From positions 1-56,195 of the forward strand of contig CAYTGM010000032.1 in assembly GCA_964437365.1 (NCBI GenBank): a stretch of DNA of 56,195 nucleotides, written 5' to 3'. The DNA is from CAYTGM01 sp964437365. GTDB lineage: Bacteria; Sumerlaeota; Sumerlaeia; SLMS01. A program made the translations under genes and the position numbers. Below the pieces are notes generated by a model, which worked only from the letters and a program-made list of their open reading frames with translations, searched no databases and was not told the origin of the DNA. The stretch's first letter is position 1; each line of letters opens with the position of its first letter. Shown here piece after piece: positions 16,431 through 25,433 of this stretch.

Positions 16431-17695
16431 GTAAGAATATAAAGACACCCCTCGGTGGTAAGAGAATACTTCTTGGTGTTTCATCTTCAATTGCGGCCCA
16501 CCGTGCGCTTGACCTCGCCAGTGCTCTTCGAAAGAAAGGTGCAGAAGTCAGATGCGTCCTTACGAAAAACGTAACTCATCTTATTTCTGAAACAGCCTTC
16601 GACGCCATTACCCATCAAAAAACGATCAGTACTCTCTGGGGGTCCGACCATGCAGGGGACATGGACCACCTCGAGGTTACGAAGTGGGCAGATCTGTTTG
16701 TGGTGTGCCCAGCCACGGCGAATACTATTGCCTGTATAGCTCATGGGATTGCTGCTGATGCACTCGGGACTTTCGTTGTTGCCTGGAATAAATCTCCTCT
16801 CATTATAGCTCCGGCAATGAACCCTGAGATGTGGAGAAACACTGCAGTACAGAGAAACGTTCAATTAATTAAGGAAAGAGGGCACCGTTTCATTGGTCCT
16901 GTTCACGGTTCAACGGCATGTGATGATAAAGGGCTTGGTCGCCTCGCATCAGTCGAGGAGATCATTTCATCTATTGAACAACAACTCAAAGCATCCGGAA
17001 AGCAGTCTCCCCTGAAGGGAAAGAGAATAACAATTACGAGTGGACCAACGAGAGAGTTTGCCGACGACGTTAGGTGCATTACGAACCCTTCTTCCGGTAA
17101 GCAGGGAGTCGCACTGGCTGAGGTGGCGGCTTCCAAAGGGGCTGAAGTCACTCTTGTTACAGGCCCTACAAATATAGACCTCCCTTCATCCGGTGTATGT
17201 GTTGTGAATGTAATAACTGCAGAACAAATGCTTGAGGAAGTTCTAAATAGACTGACCACAAGTGATGCGATGATATTTGCTGCTGCAGTCAGTGATTGGA
17301 AGCCTGCTGTTCAACATGAAGGGAAGCTCAAGAAGAAGAACAAAGAGAATGCGATGACCCTTGAGCTTGTCAGGACTCCAGATATCGCTGCAGAGGCGAA
17401 CAAGCGCCGGAGCGACGATCAGGTCTTCGTCGGTTTTGCAGCCGAGAGTACAAACCTGAAAGGATATGCGGGCGAGAAGATGAAGAAGAAGGGCTTCTCG
17501 ATCGTCTTTGCCAATCCTATTAATGAGCCTGGCGCAGGGTTTGGCTCGGACTCAAATAAAGGACTCATTTTGCGCGATGACGGGTCGGAACAGGAAGTAC
17601 CACAAGGGTCAAAAAGAGAAATTGCAGAATTGATCCTCACGGAACTTGAAGAGGCCATGTCCAAACGGGATGGGCTTAAAAAGACGAGTAGATGA
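16427..17695 (+). CDS. coaBC: Bifunctional phosphopantothenoylcysteine decarboxylase / phosphopantothenate-cysteine ligase
   Basis: The product is 422 residues, full length for the fusion. It carries two steps of coenzyme A synthesis: joining Cys to 4'-phosphopantothenate (CoaB) and FMN-dependent decarboxylation (CoaC). The CoaC domain, residues about 10-190, has GVSSSIAAHRALDLA, a conserved His in GDMDHLEVTKWAD, ANTIACIAHGIAADAL and the PAMN motif. The CoaB domain starts near residue 200 with ITITSGPTRE and NPSSGKQG, then AAAVSDWKP. ATG 16427 overlaps the gmk stop. The neighbouring gmk-coaBC pair is common in bacteria, usually with rpoZ between; no rpoZ is visible here. Confidence 0.95.
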   Translation: MSKNIKTPLGGKRILLGVSSSIAAHRALDLASALRKKGAEVRCVLTKNVTHLISETAFDAITHQKTISTLWGSDHAGDMDHLEVTKWADLFVVCPATANTIACIAHGIAADALGTFVVAWNKSPLIIAPAMNPEMWRNTAVQRNVQLIKERGHRFIGPVHGSTACDDKGLGRLASVEEIISSIEQQLKASGKQSPLKGKRITITSGPTREFADDVRCITNPSSGKQGVALAEVAASKGAEVTLVTGPTNIDLPSSGVCVVNVITAEQMLEEVLNRLTTSDAMIFAAAVSDWKPAVQHEGKLKKKNKENAMTLELVRTPDIAAEANKRRSDDQVFVGFAAESTNLKGYAGEKMKKKGFSIVFANPINEPGAGFGSDSNKGLILRDDGSEQEVPQGSKREIAELILTELEEAMSKRDGLKKTSR

Positions 17696-17723
17696 GAAGT
17701 ATCATAATAACAAGTGGCCAGAT

Positions 17724-18629
17724 ATGTCTTACATGATTGAACAACTTGCCCATGATGACCCATTCCACAAGCTTTTGATTAGCGCGAGTATCGCTCTTCC
17801 TGTTCAGGGGAACCCTATAGACAAATTGTCAGAGGCATTTCGAATTTCTCCAGAGGAGATCGAAGGGCGGTTTTCTGATCTGATGGAGAACGATGAAATT
17901 CTTGGCGTTTGGGGAGAGCCCAATGTACACCTGACGGAGTTCCAGGAGGGCCTCGCATATATCGATTCATTTAAGCTTTCAGAGCAAAGCGACGGTTCAT
18001 TCGTCAGGTGGGTTGCGAAGAAAGAGGATAAATACCTGGCAAGTCTCGCGAAACTGGGAAGCCGACCAGAATGCTTTTCCGTGGGCGGTCGCTTCTTTAA
18101 GGTAGGTGTGAACTACCTTACAACACATCCGCTGGAGACCTTTAACGAACGAACCTTTCTTGTCTCTGACCAGGACCAGCAAGACATGAGCGAGCTTGAC
18201 CCTTCCCTGATACCCCTCTTCCAAAAACTCACCCTGCCTCAGAAGGTAACATACAAAAACTTCTGGAGAGACCTCTCAAATGGACTGAACCTTTCAGATG
18301 AAGCGTGTCGTAAAGGCATCTCCCAGATTCTTGTATCTAAAGTCTGCCGACGCTTTGCACTCCGACTCAGCTTGAATTCCTTCAAAGGATCGGGTCTTGT
18401 TGGCTGGAAGATCGAGAACCCTGGTGATCTGCCGAAAGCGGCACAGGCCCTCAGCAGAGTTGCATGCTCTGGTGATGTCTGCCTGCGAATGCCAACGAAA
18501 GAGCTGGACTGCAATCTAACTTCTCTGATACTCAGTAGGAGAGCGGGTGAGGGGAGAGAAGTCGTGAAAGAGATAGCTGATCAATGGGGTGTGAATCCTT
18601 CAACGTGGTGGGATCTGGAGCTTCTATAA
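17724..18629 (+). CDS. Possible AhbA/B- or Lrp-like two-domain protein, function unknown
   Basis: The product is 301 residues from ATG 17724; the frame is open further upstream inside coaBC. Residues about 10-60 (HKLLISASIALPVQGNPIDK then LSEAFRISPEEIEGRFSDLM) resemble the winged helix at the start of siroheme decarboxylase (AhbA/AhbB, NirD/L-type) and Lrp proteins. A second similar unit begins around residue 170 (LTLPQKVTYKNFWRDLSNGL), followed by CRRFALRLSLNSFKGSGLVG and WKI, like the ligand-binding half of AhbA/B. The resemblance is weak and by eye. It lies 28 bases after coaBC. No ahbC/D genes are visible. Function should be taken as unknown. Confidence 0.45.
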   Translation: MSYMIEQLAHDDPFHKLLISASIALPVQGNPIDKLSEAFRISPEEIEGRFSDLMENDEILGVWGEPNVHLTEFQEGLAYIDSFKLSEQSDGSFVRWVAKKEDKYLASLAKLGSRPECFSVGGRFFKVGVNYLTTHPLETFNERTFLVSDQDQQDMSELDPSLIPLFQKLTLPQKVTYKNFWRDLSNGLNLSDEACRKGISQILVSKVCRRFALRLSLNSFKGSGLVGWKIENPGDLPKAAQALSRVACSGDVCLRMPTKELDCNLTSLILSRRAGEGREVVKEIADQWGVNPSTWWDLELL

Positions 18630-18654
18630 AGTCAATGACGAAAGATAAGTTCTA

Positions 18655-21600
18655 ATGGGAACCTTTGGAGACAAAAAGCCCTCTGCGTTTAAGATCAGAA
18701 GAATAACCAAGCGCATTGCAACGATTGCGATTATTCTTATCACATTGATGATCGTAGGTGTTTTCCTGATTCTGCAGGCACTCCGGTCGGAGGCCATCTG
18801 GCGGAAATATGTCTTCTCGAGTTTTTTTGGACCATATTGGGAGACATGTGTGGAGTGGCGAACCTTTACTCCGCGAGTTTGGCCGCCAGGTATTACCATC
18901 GAGGGACTTACTCTCCACGAACCAAACGAACCCGAAAAAACTCTCCTCACTGTTGAGAAGCTTGAAATTGAATCTACATTTCATACTAGACCTGACCAGT
19001 GGGATATTGAGAAAATTGATGTTACCAATATTAACCTTAATCTTATTCAGTATGATGAGACGACAAACTGGGAGATCATCAAGGAACGGTTATTTTCTGG
19101 TAAAAACCCTACAGAGCCCCCTCGCAGACGACTCGATGAGAAAATAGACCTTCCTCAAATATATATTAATGACTTTTCATTTCTCGGACTGAATGTCCTC
19201 TATAAGAATCTGTCAGAACAAAACGATTACGAAGTTCTCTATACCTCTCGTGATCCGGTGTTTTTGACTTTTCCCTATCCCGTAACTGAAAAGACGATCG
19301 CGAACCTCGGCACAGAGATACAATCGAAAGGGAATCTCATTTTCAGCATTGAAGGGGAAAAAGCTCTGAATGTCCCTTCGGAGTTAATTTTCGTTATATC
19401 GGATCTGAGAAACTATCCAAGATCTTCTGCCGCCGTGAATTTTTCTGCATATACACAGGATCTGCAAAAACAACTTCTATCGATTGGGGCTACAATACCC
19501 TTCGATCGCTTACCCGTCCGTGAGAAAGCCGTACCTTTCGAAGATGTCAGACTCATTCTTGAGGGGGTGCAAAATGACGTGCTCCTGACTTTGACAGGGC
19601 CTGAAGGTGGAGCCAGCTTTGACCCACTCACCGGAGAGTTTCAAGGTGATGTTGTTGTCGATGTTGAGAGCCCAAAACTCTTCAATGTCCTGGATGAAGT
19701 TCTGGCTTCTGAAAGGAGCGAGGAACTTTACAATAAATTAGAGGAAGTGCTCAGTAACTCATTTGGTATAACAATCAATGAGGGGTTTAGAACATCAGGC
19801 TTTATACACCTCAAAACAAGAGGACTTTATCAGTATGCCGCGGTCGATGAGAATGAAATACTGCCAGCCGACGTGCAGACAACCGGAAGTCTCATCGTTG
19901 AAGCCTTGGAATACACAACCCTCTCCTCACCATACTTTAAAGACTCAAGATTGAAGCCAGCTATTAAATCCGATTGGGATATAAATCTTTCGGAGGTTCA
20001 ACAAGAGGTCAATGGGCACGTCTCCCTTCAAGTTTTTGAAAACCTTGCCACAGAATCTGAAAACGTACCTGCTTTCGGTTTGAAACTATATGGAGCTGAG
20101 GGAGGTACTTCTCCTTTTCAGTTTAACCCTTTTCTTGAAGAGGAGGATTCAAAGCTCCTTCAAGAGACGATTCATAATTACAGCATGCATGGTGAAGCGA
20201 GTCGTTTAGGGTTAATGCAAGAGACTGTTCACACGCTGCTAAGGCGACTTCGATTCTCAGACACTACTTTAGAGATGGATGTCAGCGAGTTGGGAGATGA
20301 ATTCCGTGAGAGAATGATCCAATCTGCGTTTCGGGGTGACGTCAGTCTTGAAGACCTTAAAGGTCGAGTTAAAGTCTATTATGATTCAGCAAGCGAAACA
20401 ATCTCTTCCAATGTTTCCATAAAGGGCGAACGTCTGAACTCAGACCTGTTTACTCTGCCCTATAATGTCAGCGCTGATATACAGCTCTTGTCTGAAAAGA
20501 ATCACATTTTCCTGACAGACTATGAGCTCTCATTAACTAACGCTGACAATGGCGATGAGGTCTTGATAGCAAATCTCCCTCGTGGATCTATGACGCTTCA
20601 GGAAGGGCCTGTTCGTCCCTTTGAGATCTCTGATGACGTCACTTCTGCATCGATCGAGATTTCAAAGCTTCATTCAGATTCATTGCCCTTCCTGTCAGCA
20701 ATAAACAACAACCTGCTTCATGTGGTATCTGGCTCTGAAGTCTTGAGAGAGGCATTGAATGACCAGGAGATGGCAGGCACAGAGAAAAATCACAGATCCT
20801 CACTGCGTATGTATATTGTGAGAAGTGACCATGTCGATATCATGGGTCATCTCTATCTTCCCGAATCCGAATCCCGCCCCGACGCCATCGGTGCATCAGC
20901 AAAAGAACTTCTCATTAATGTGCGTGCAACGGAAGGTTTTGAAAATCTGACATTGGGGACTATTTTGATCCGCTCTGAGTATACAGAGTTCGGCGTCCCC
21001 GAGAAGATAATACGTTTCGACCCTGAAAATGCCGAAGTTTCATTGACCAGACTCCATGATAATCTTGTCACCTATCAAAGAAGTACAGACAATCCTGGCA
21101 CCCAATGGATAGACCGCCTTGAACACATTCTACAAGAAGAGCTGAATCTGTTTGGACTGATCCAGAGTTCAATGACTTCTGGTCGGGCTTATGCCTCTCT
21201 TAACCTCCGAAACAGAAACTTCACGAGTATTTCGAATCAAACATTGGGAAAGGATTTTCCTCTTAAGGAAGGTTCGATGGATTTGGTTCTACAGGGGGTC
21301 CTCTCAGCAACTCAGGGGTCTGATGTCGATGCTGTGGGAAACTTGACTATTGATAAGGTTGGAAGCGTCTCATCCGAATCCAGTACACCGAAAGTGATTT
21401 GCGATTTCCTGATCACAGAAAGGGAATCGTCTATCAGGGTCTCCGAAGCGACAATAGGAGTCTTGGATCCTGACGGAAACCCGTTTGTAACAGCTACTCT
21501 CGACATCTTATTTGAGAAAGGCAGTGATGCGCTGGAGTCGACGATTCATATTTCGTTTCCCAATCTTGATAGTTTCCGCCGACTGAGTAACTATCGATTC

Positions 21601-24000
21601 CTGCCAGTTATATCAGCTTCGCAACTCCTTTCGAGAAGTCTGCCACTTCGAACAATGGTGACCGACTTGTCAGATACAGGATCCATTGATATTGATATGC
21701 ATATCGGCAGGGACGCAGCCGATAATCGCTTTACGTTAGAAATCAATGAGAGGGGAGATCAGTTTGATCTACTCGAGGGGATTATCCCTCCTTTCACATA
21801 TGCAATCGATCAGAACCTTGAGCTCAAAGGAAGTGAACTGACTATCAAAAACTTCGAGGCCTACCTTGATTCACCGCAGATTTCTGAATCTATACTTTCT
21901 GTTGTCCTTCAAAAGCCTGTCTATTTCTCCAATGATAACTCAGGTGGCTCATCAAGTCTAGACCTCAAATTCTCCAAATCAGTTGGAGAATTACCCATCA
22001 TTATTCGCGAGCTAGCTGCTCCTTATTTGCATCAAACGCTTGTCGATGGTGAGCTTGAAGGTGTTTTGAGCATTGCTATCCCCTCTTCATTTAAGAGTGC
22101 ACTCTCAGGAACAAAGCAGGCGCCTTTGATTAAAAATTCAACCTTCTTTGAAGTTCAAATTTCCGACCTCATGTTAGAGAGTCTTGAGAGCAGGTTTTCA
22201 GGAACCCTTTCGGGGTATTTTGTGAAAGAAGGACCAATAATTGGATTTGACGATTTGACGGTGACTTTGATGGATGTTGCCTCAAAGCCCCTTGAAGTTA
22301 GCGGAAGTTGGTATTTCGATAACTCTTCTGAGCGTTTTTTCGGAGAGATGGCTTTTAGTGATTGGGATCGTCAGATCATCAGTATTCTTCCGTATGCAGG
22401 AATGATATACGAATATCTTCAGGAGGGAACATTCAACCTCATAGCGAGCTACGAATCATTCCCGGGGGCTGGAATTCGCTCCATGTCATTTGATCTTGCA
22501 GGTGACAATATTCAATTTGAGTCTGGATTTGAGAACCGACAGAGGACAGAGCTGGACTCAAAATTCATGCTAACGACAAGTATAGACGAGAAAACTTCAG
22601 AGGTTCTCTTCTCAGACCTCCATTTTGAGTTAAACAGGTCAGAAGGTTTAGCACCCAATAAGAGAAGGATCGCCTCCATCACTCAGAAAGGAAACCTTTT
22701 GTTCAGTATTCCACAAAAGCGTTTTCAACTGACGGGTGCGCCGGGAACTCGAGTCGAGGGAGTTCTTTCACCTACCGAGATAAATCTCTTTGGCAACTTG
22801 TTCAGATCGCTGACCGGATTCCCGATTAAAGGTGGTGTCATTGATGGTGACTTTCTGCTTGAAAAAGACGGTGATGAAGACCTCAGCAGTCTCACCGCTC
22901 AAATACAAAGCGCAGAGTGGCAACCACCGAAAAAACCAGTCGAGCTCTTGAACCTTTATCTCAAAGGGACCAGCGCCAGTCTACATGATGAATTCGTTCT
23001 CGAAGACCTTTCATTTACTATTCAGGACTACGATGATCTTAATACTTCAGATACCATTACGCTGAATACCCGTGTGGACTATGCAGAACCACAGATTAAA
23101 GTGGAGTCAGATGTCTATGCAGAATCCGTAAACGGGGAAAGGTTTCTGGCCTTTTTTACAGACATTGTGAATGAACTAAATAGTCAGAGTTCGAGCGAAA
23201 ATGTGCTTGTGAATGAGAGCATCGATTCAAGCGACTGGACACTATCGAATATACTCCAAAGGACACGGATTAGCCTGTCCGGGGAGATTGCACAATTGAA
23301 CTTTCGGGACCTGTCATTCCCGAACATTAATTTGAATGCGAGTTACGAAGAAGGTAAATACAGACTTAAATCATTCGCCGCTGAGGTTAATGAAGGGAGA
23401 CTGGAGTTTTCGGGCCTGATGGATACAGATGAACTGAGTACGCCCTGGGAATTGAGCTTCGAACTCTTCCAATTGGATTCGAAACCATGGCTCACTTCTT
23501 TTTTCCCACCGGCAGTTCAGCAGAAGTTTAAAGGCACAATATCAGCCGAAGGACGATTTGCTTCAAACTCGACCACTCTAGAAGATATACAGAAGGACCT
23601 GACAGGCTCCATCAACCTGACGGTCCTCGATCTTGAAGTTGATGATAAGGAAGTACGCGAGTTACTCCCCATCGAGCACGGCCTCGACTTGAAGGTCTTG
23701 GTCGATATTAATGGAGGGAATGCCCAGTTCAGGGCTCATACCCCGTGGGAACCGGATCTTGACCTCGCATTCCAAGGCATTCTATTTAACTTTTTCCCGA
23801 CACAATTCAATGATCCCTGGATAAGAGCCGTTCTTCGCTACGATAGATTAACAACAGTTGGCCCGCGAGAGCAGGAGTTAGTTCAGGGTGTTGGCTGGGT
23901 CCCTATACGGAAGAAACTCTATGGCTTTCTTGTGGATCTATACGGTCCCCTGGACGAATCAAGAGGCCCCAGCACAAAACTACGCAGCGCTTACTATTAA
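18655..24000 (+). CDS. Giant AsmA/YhdP/TamB-like envelope protein
   Basis: The product is 1781 residues, longer than the usual 1250-1300 of YhdP or TamB. A basic N-terminus (KIRRITKR) and one hydrophobic helix at residues about 22-44 anchor it in the inner membrane. The start WRTFTPRVWPPGITIEGLTL, then LLTVEKLEIES, matches the AsmA-like N-domain. The rest is a long series of alternating beta strands with repeated SGxxxxG turns, as expected for a hydrophobic groove bridging the periplasm. The C-terminus contains LYGPLDESRG, similar to the closing part of AsmA_2 domains. By family it would take part in phospholipid transfer to the outer membrane. The start codon has a weak ribosome binding site (AAAGATAAG). 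Confidence 0.7.
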   Translation: MGTFGDKKPSAFKIRRITKRIATIAIILITLMIVGVFLILQALRSEAIWRKYVFSSFFGPYWETCVEWRTFTPRVWPPGITIEGLTLHEPNEPEKTLLTVEKLEIESTFHTRPDQWDIEKIDVTNINLNLIQYDETTNWEIIKERLFSGKNPTEPPRRRLDEKIDLPQIYINDFSFLGLNVLYKNLSEQNDYEVLYTSRDPVFLTFPYPVTEKTIANLGTEIQSKGNLIFSIEGEKALNVPSELIFVISDLRNYPRSSAAVNFSAYTQDLQKQLLSIGATIPFDRLPVREKAVPFEDVRLILEGVQNDVLLTLTGPEGGASFDPLTGEFQGDVVVDVESPKLFNVLDEVLASERSEELYNKLEEVLSNSFGITINEGFRTSGFIHLKTRGLYQYAAVDENEILPADVQTTGSLIVEALEYTTLSSPYFKDSRLKPAIKSDWDINLSEVQQEVNGHVSLQVFENLATESENVPAFGLKLYGAEGGTSPFQFNPFLEEEDSKLLQETIHNYSMHGEASRLGLMQETVHTLLRRLRFSDTTLEMDVSELGDEFRERMIQSAFRGDVSLEDLKGRVKVYYDSASETISSNVSIKGERLNSDLFTLPYNVSADIQLLSEKNHIFLTDYELSLTNADNGDEVLIANLPRGSMTLQEGPVRPFEISDDVTSASIEISKLHSDSLPFLSAINNNLLHVVSGSEVLREALNDQEMAGTEKNHRSSLRMYIVRSDHVDIMGHLYLPESESRPDAIGASAKELLINVRATEGFENLTLGTILIRSEYTEFGVPEKIIRFDPENAEVSLTRLHDNLVTYQRSTDNPGTQWIDRLEHILQEELNLFGLIQSSMTSGRAYASLNLRNRNFTSISNQTLGKDFPLKEGSMDLVLQGVLSATQGSDVDAVGNLTIDKVGSVSSESSTPKVICDFLITERESSIRVSEATIGVLDPDGNPFVTATLDILFEKGSDALESTIHISFPNLDSFRRLSNYRFLPVISASQLLSRSLPLRTMVTDLSDTGSIDIDMHIGRDAADNRFTLEINERGDQFDLLEGIIPPFTYAIDQNLELKGSELTIKNFEAYLDSPQISESILSVVLQKPVYFSNDNSGGSSSLDLKFSKSVGELPIIIRELAAPYLHQTLVDGELEGVLSIAIPSSFKSALSGTKQAPLIKNSTFFEVQISDLMLESLESRFSGTLSGYFVKEGPIIGFDDLTVTLMDVASKPLEVSGSWYFDNSSERFFGEMAFSDWDRQIISILPYAGMIYEYLQEGTFNLIASYESFPGAGIRSMSFDLAGDNIQFESGFENRQRTELDSKFMLTTSIDEKTSEVLFSDLHFELNRSEGLAPNKRRIASITQKGNLLFSIPQKRFQLTGAPGTRVEGVLSPTEINLFGNLFRSLTGFPIKGGVIDGDFLLEKDGDEDLSSLTAQIQSAEWQPPKKPVELLNLYLKGTSASLHDEFVLEDLSFTIQDYDDLNTSDTITLNTRVDYAEPQIKVESDVYAESVNGERFLAFFTDIVNELNSQSSSENVLVNESIDSSDWTLSNILQRTRISLSGEIAQLNFRDLSFPNINLNASYEEGKYRLKSFAAEVNEGRLEFSGLMDTDELSTPWELSFELFQLDSKPWLTSFFPPAVQQKFKGTISAEGRFASNSTTLEDIQKDLTGSINLTVLDLEVDDKEVRELLPIEHGLDLKVLVDINGGNAQFRAHTPWEPDLDLAFQGILFNFFPTQFNDPWIRAVLRYDRLTTVGPREQELVQGVGWVPIRKKLYGFLVDLYGPLDESRGPSTKLRSAYY

Positions 24001-24334
24001 AGTATCTGTCAAAATTCCTGCCCGATAAAAGCTGGCTGCGAGCACTCCCTTCAGCATTACCCTAAAACTGAATAATCCACTACTGCTCACGATCTATTCA
24101 GACATTGATTTGGTAACCACTCTCTCGGTTCATTGCAAATCTATCCTATACCAAAGCTGGTGATTTTCTCGCTTTTGCAGGGATAGTCCTTACTTACTAA
24201 AATCCGGTTTGTAAGTACACACAAACATTGGGCGACTATACAATTTGCGGTATGGCATGTATCTCGCCCTTATCATAGTTATGTGTACGCTCAGTCCCAC
24301 TGAACGGGAAAATCTAGAGAAAGGAACGTACCCC
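24001..24334. other. 334-base intergenic region before the fasciclin gene
   Basis: No gene, strong hairpin or clear promoter is recognised. AAAGGAA at 24320-24326 is the ribosome binding site for the ATG at 24335. Confidence 0.5.
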
Positions 24335-25351
24335 ATGTTTACGAAAAAGTTAACAACCATCGCAGGCTTCTGTCTGACAGCAGCAATAGCCTTCTCAGCA
24401 CCATCCGACCTTATGGCAGGACACCACAAATCAAGCGGTGACCACGACCAGAAAGAGAAAAAAGAGTATAAAACAAGCTGGAATAAAGACAAAAAAGACA
24501 TCGTCGATACCGCAGTTGAAGCCGGCAAATTTAAGACACTCGCAACAGCTCTTGAAGCTGCTGGTTTAGTTGAAACACTGAAAGGCGAAGGCCCATTTAC
24601 TGTCTTCGCTCCTACAGACGAAGCATTCGCAAAAATTGATAAAGAAACTTTGAGCTCTCTGCTTCAGCCCGAGAACAAAGACAAATTAACAGCTATCCTT
24701 ACCTACCATGTTGTAGCAGGGAAGTATAAAGCCGAAAAGGTGCTTAATAAAGAGTATCTGAAAACTGTCCAGGGGTCAAAAGCCTCTATTTCGCTCAAAG
24801 ACGGAATGGCCATGATCGATGGCGCCAAAATTGTAAAGACAGACATCAAAGCTTCGAACGGTGTTATACACGTCATTGATTCCGTTATTATGCCATCTGC
24901 CGACAAAGCAGCTAAAGCAGATATTGTCGATACAGCAGTCGCTGCCGGAAACTTTACTACACTTGCAGCAGCAATAAAGGCAGCTGATCTTGTAGATACA
25001 CTCAAAGGTGATGGGCCCTTTACCGTTTTCGCACCCACGGATGATGCATTTGCAAAGCTGCCAGAAGGTACCATCGAAACTCTGCTTAAGCCAGAAAATA
25101 AAGCAGACCTCCAGAACATCCTTCTCTATCATGTCGTACCTGGCAAAATGAAAGCAAAAGATGTCCTTGCTAAGAAAGAACTTACAGCCGCTAACGATGT
25201 GGAAATTCCACTCGAGTCAAACAGTTACGGCGCAAAAGCAGCAGGCGCCAAAATCATCAAGACAGATATCATGACTTCAAATGGCATCATCCATGTCATC
25301 GACACTGTTATGATTCCAGAGAAAAAAGAAACGGCTAAAGCAGGTTATTAA
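24335..25351 (+). CDS. Secreted protein with two fasciclin (FAS1) domains
   Basis: The product is 338 residues. ATG 24335 is chosen for its AAAGGAA site and because it yields a clean signal peptide (KKLTTIAGFCLTAAIAFSA, cut near LMA-G). A short His/Lys/Asp-rich linker follows. FAS1 domain 1, residues about 50-185, and domain 2, about 192-330, both begin DIVDTAV and contain GPFTVFAPTDxAFA and the H2 motif YHVV, ending in NGVIHVID or NGIIHVID. FAS1 domains mediate adhesion at the surface or in the matrix. The gene is monocistronic with its own terminator. Confidence 0.92.
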   Translation: MFTKKLTTIAGFCLTAAIAFSAPSDLMAGHHKSSGDHDQKEKKEYKTSWNKDKKDIVDTAVEAGKFKTLATALEAAGLVETLKGEGPFTVFAPTDEAFAKIDKETLSSLLQPENKDKLTAILTYHVVAGKYKAEKVLNKEYLKTVQGSKASISLKDGMAMIDGAKIVKTDIKASNGVIHVIDSVIMPSADKAAKADIVDTAVAAGNFTTLAAAIKAADLVDTLKGDGPFTVFAPTDDAFAKLPEGTIETLLKPENKADLQNILLYHVVPGKMKAKDVLAKKELTAANDVEIPLESNSYGAKAAGAKIIKTDIMTSNGIIHVIDTVMIPEKKETAKAGY

Positions 25352-25381
25352 TCCTCGCTTAATGCTCACGAAAGAACTCAG

Positions 25382-25416
25382 GCCTTCCGCATCATCTGCG
25401 GGAGGCTTTCTTCTTT
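25382..25416 (+). terminator. Rho-independent terminator after the fasciclin gene
   Basis: GCCTTCCGCA (25382-25391) pairs with TGCGGGAGGC (25397-25406) with one T-G pair, loop TCATC, followed by TTTCTTCTTT. Confidence 0.8.
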
Positions 25417-25433
25417 ATAGACGAAGGTTCCAG

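Noticed and set aside
24703..25119. Long minus-strand frame opposite the fasciclin gene
   Set aside because: It is a shadow of the two similar FAS1 domains on the other strand.
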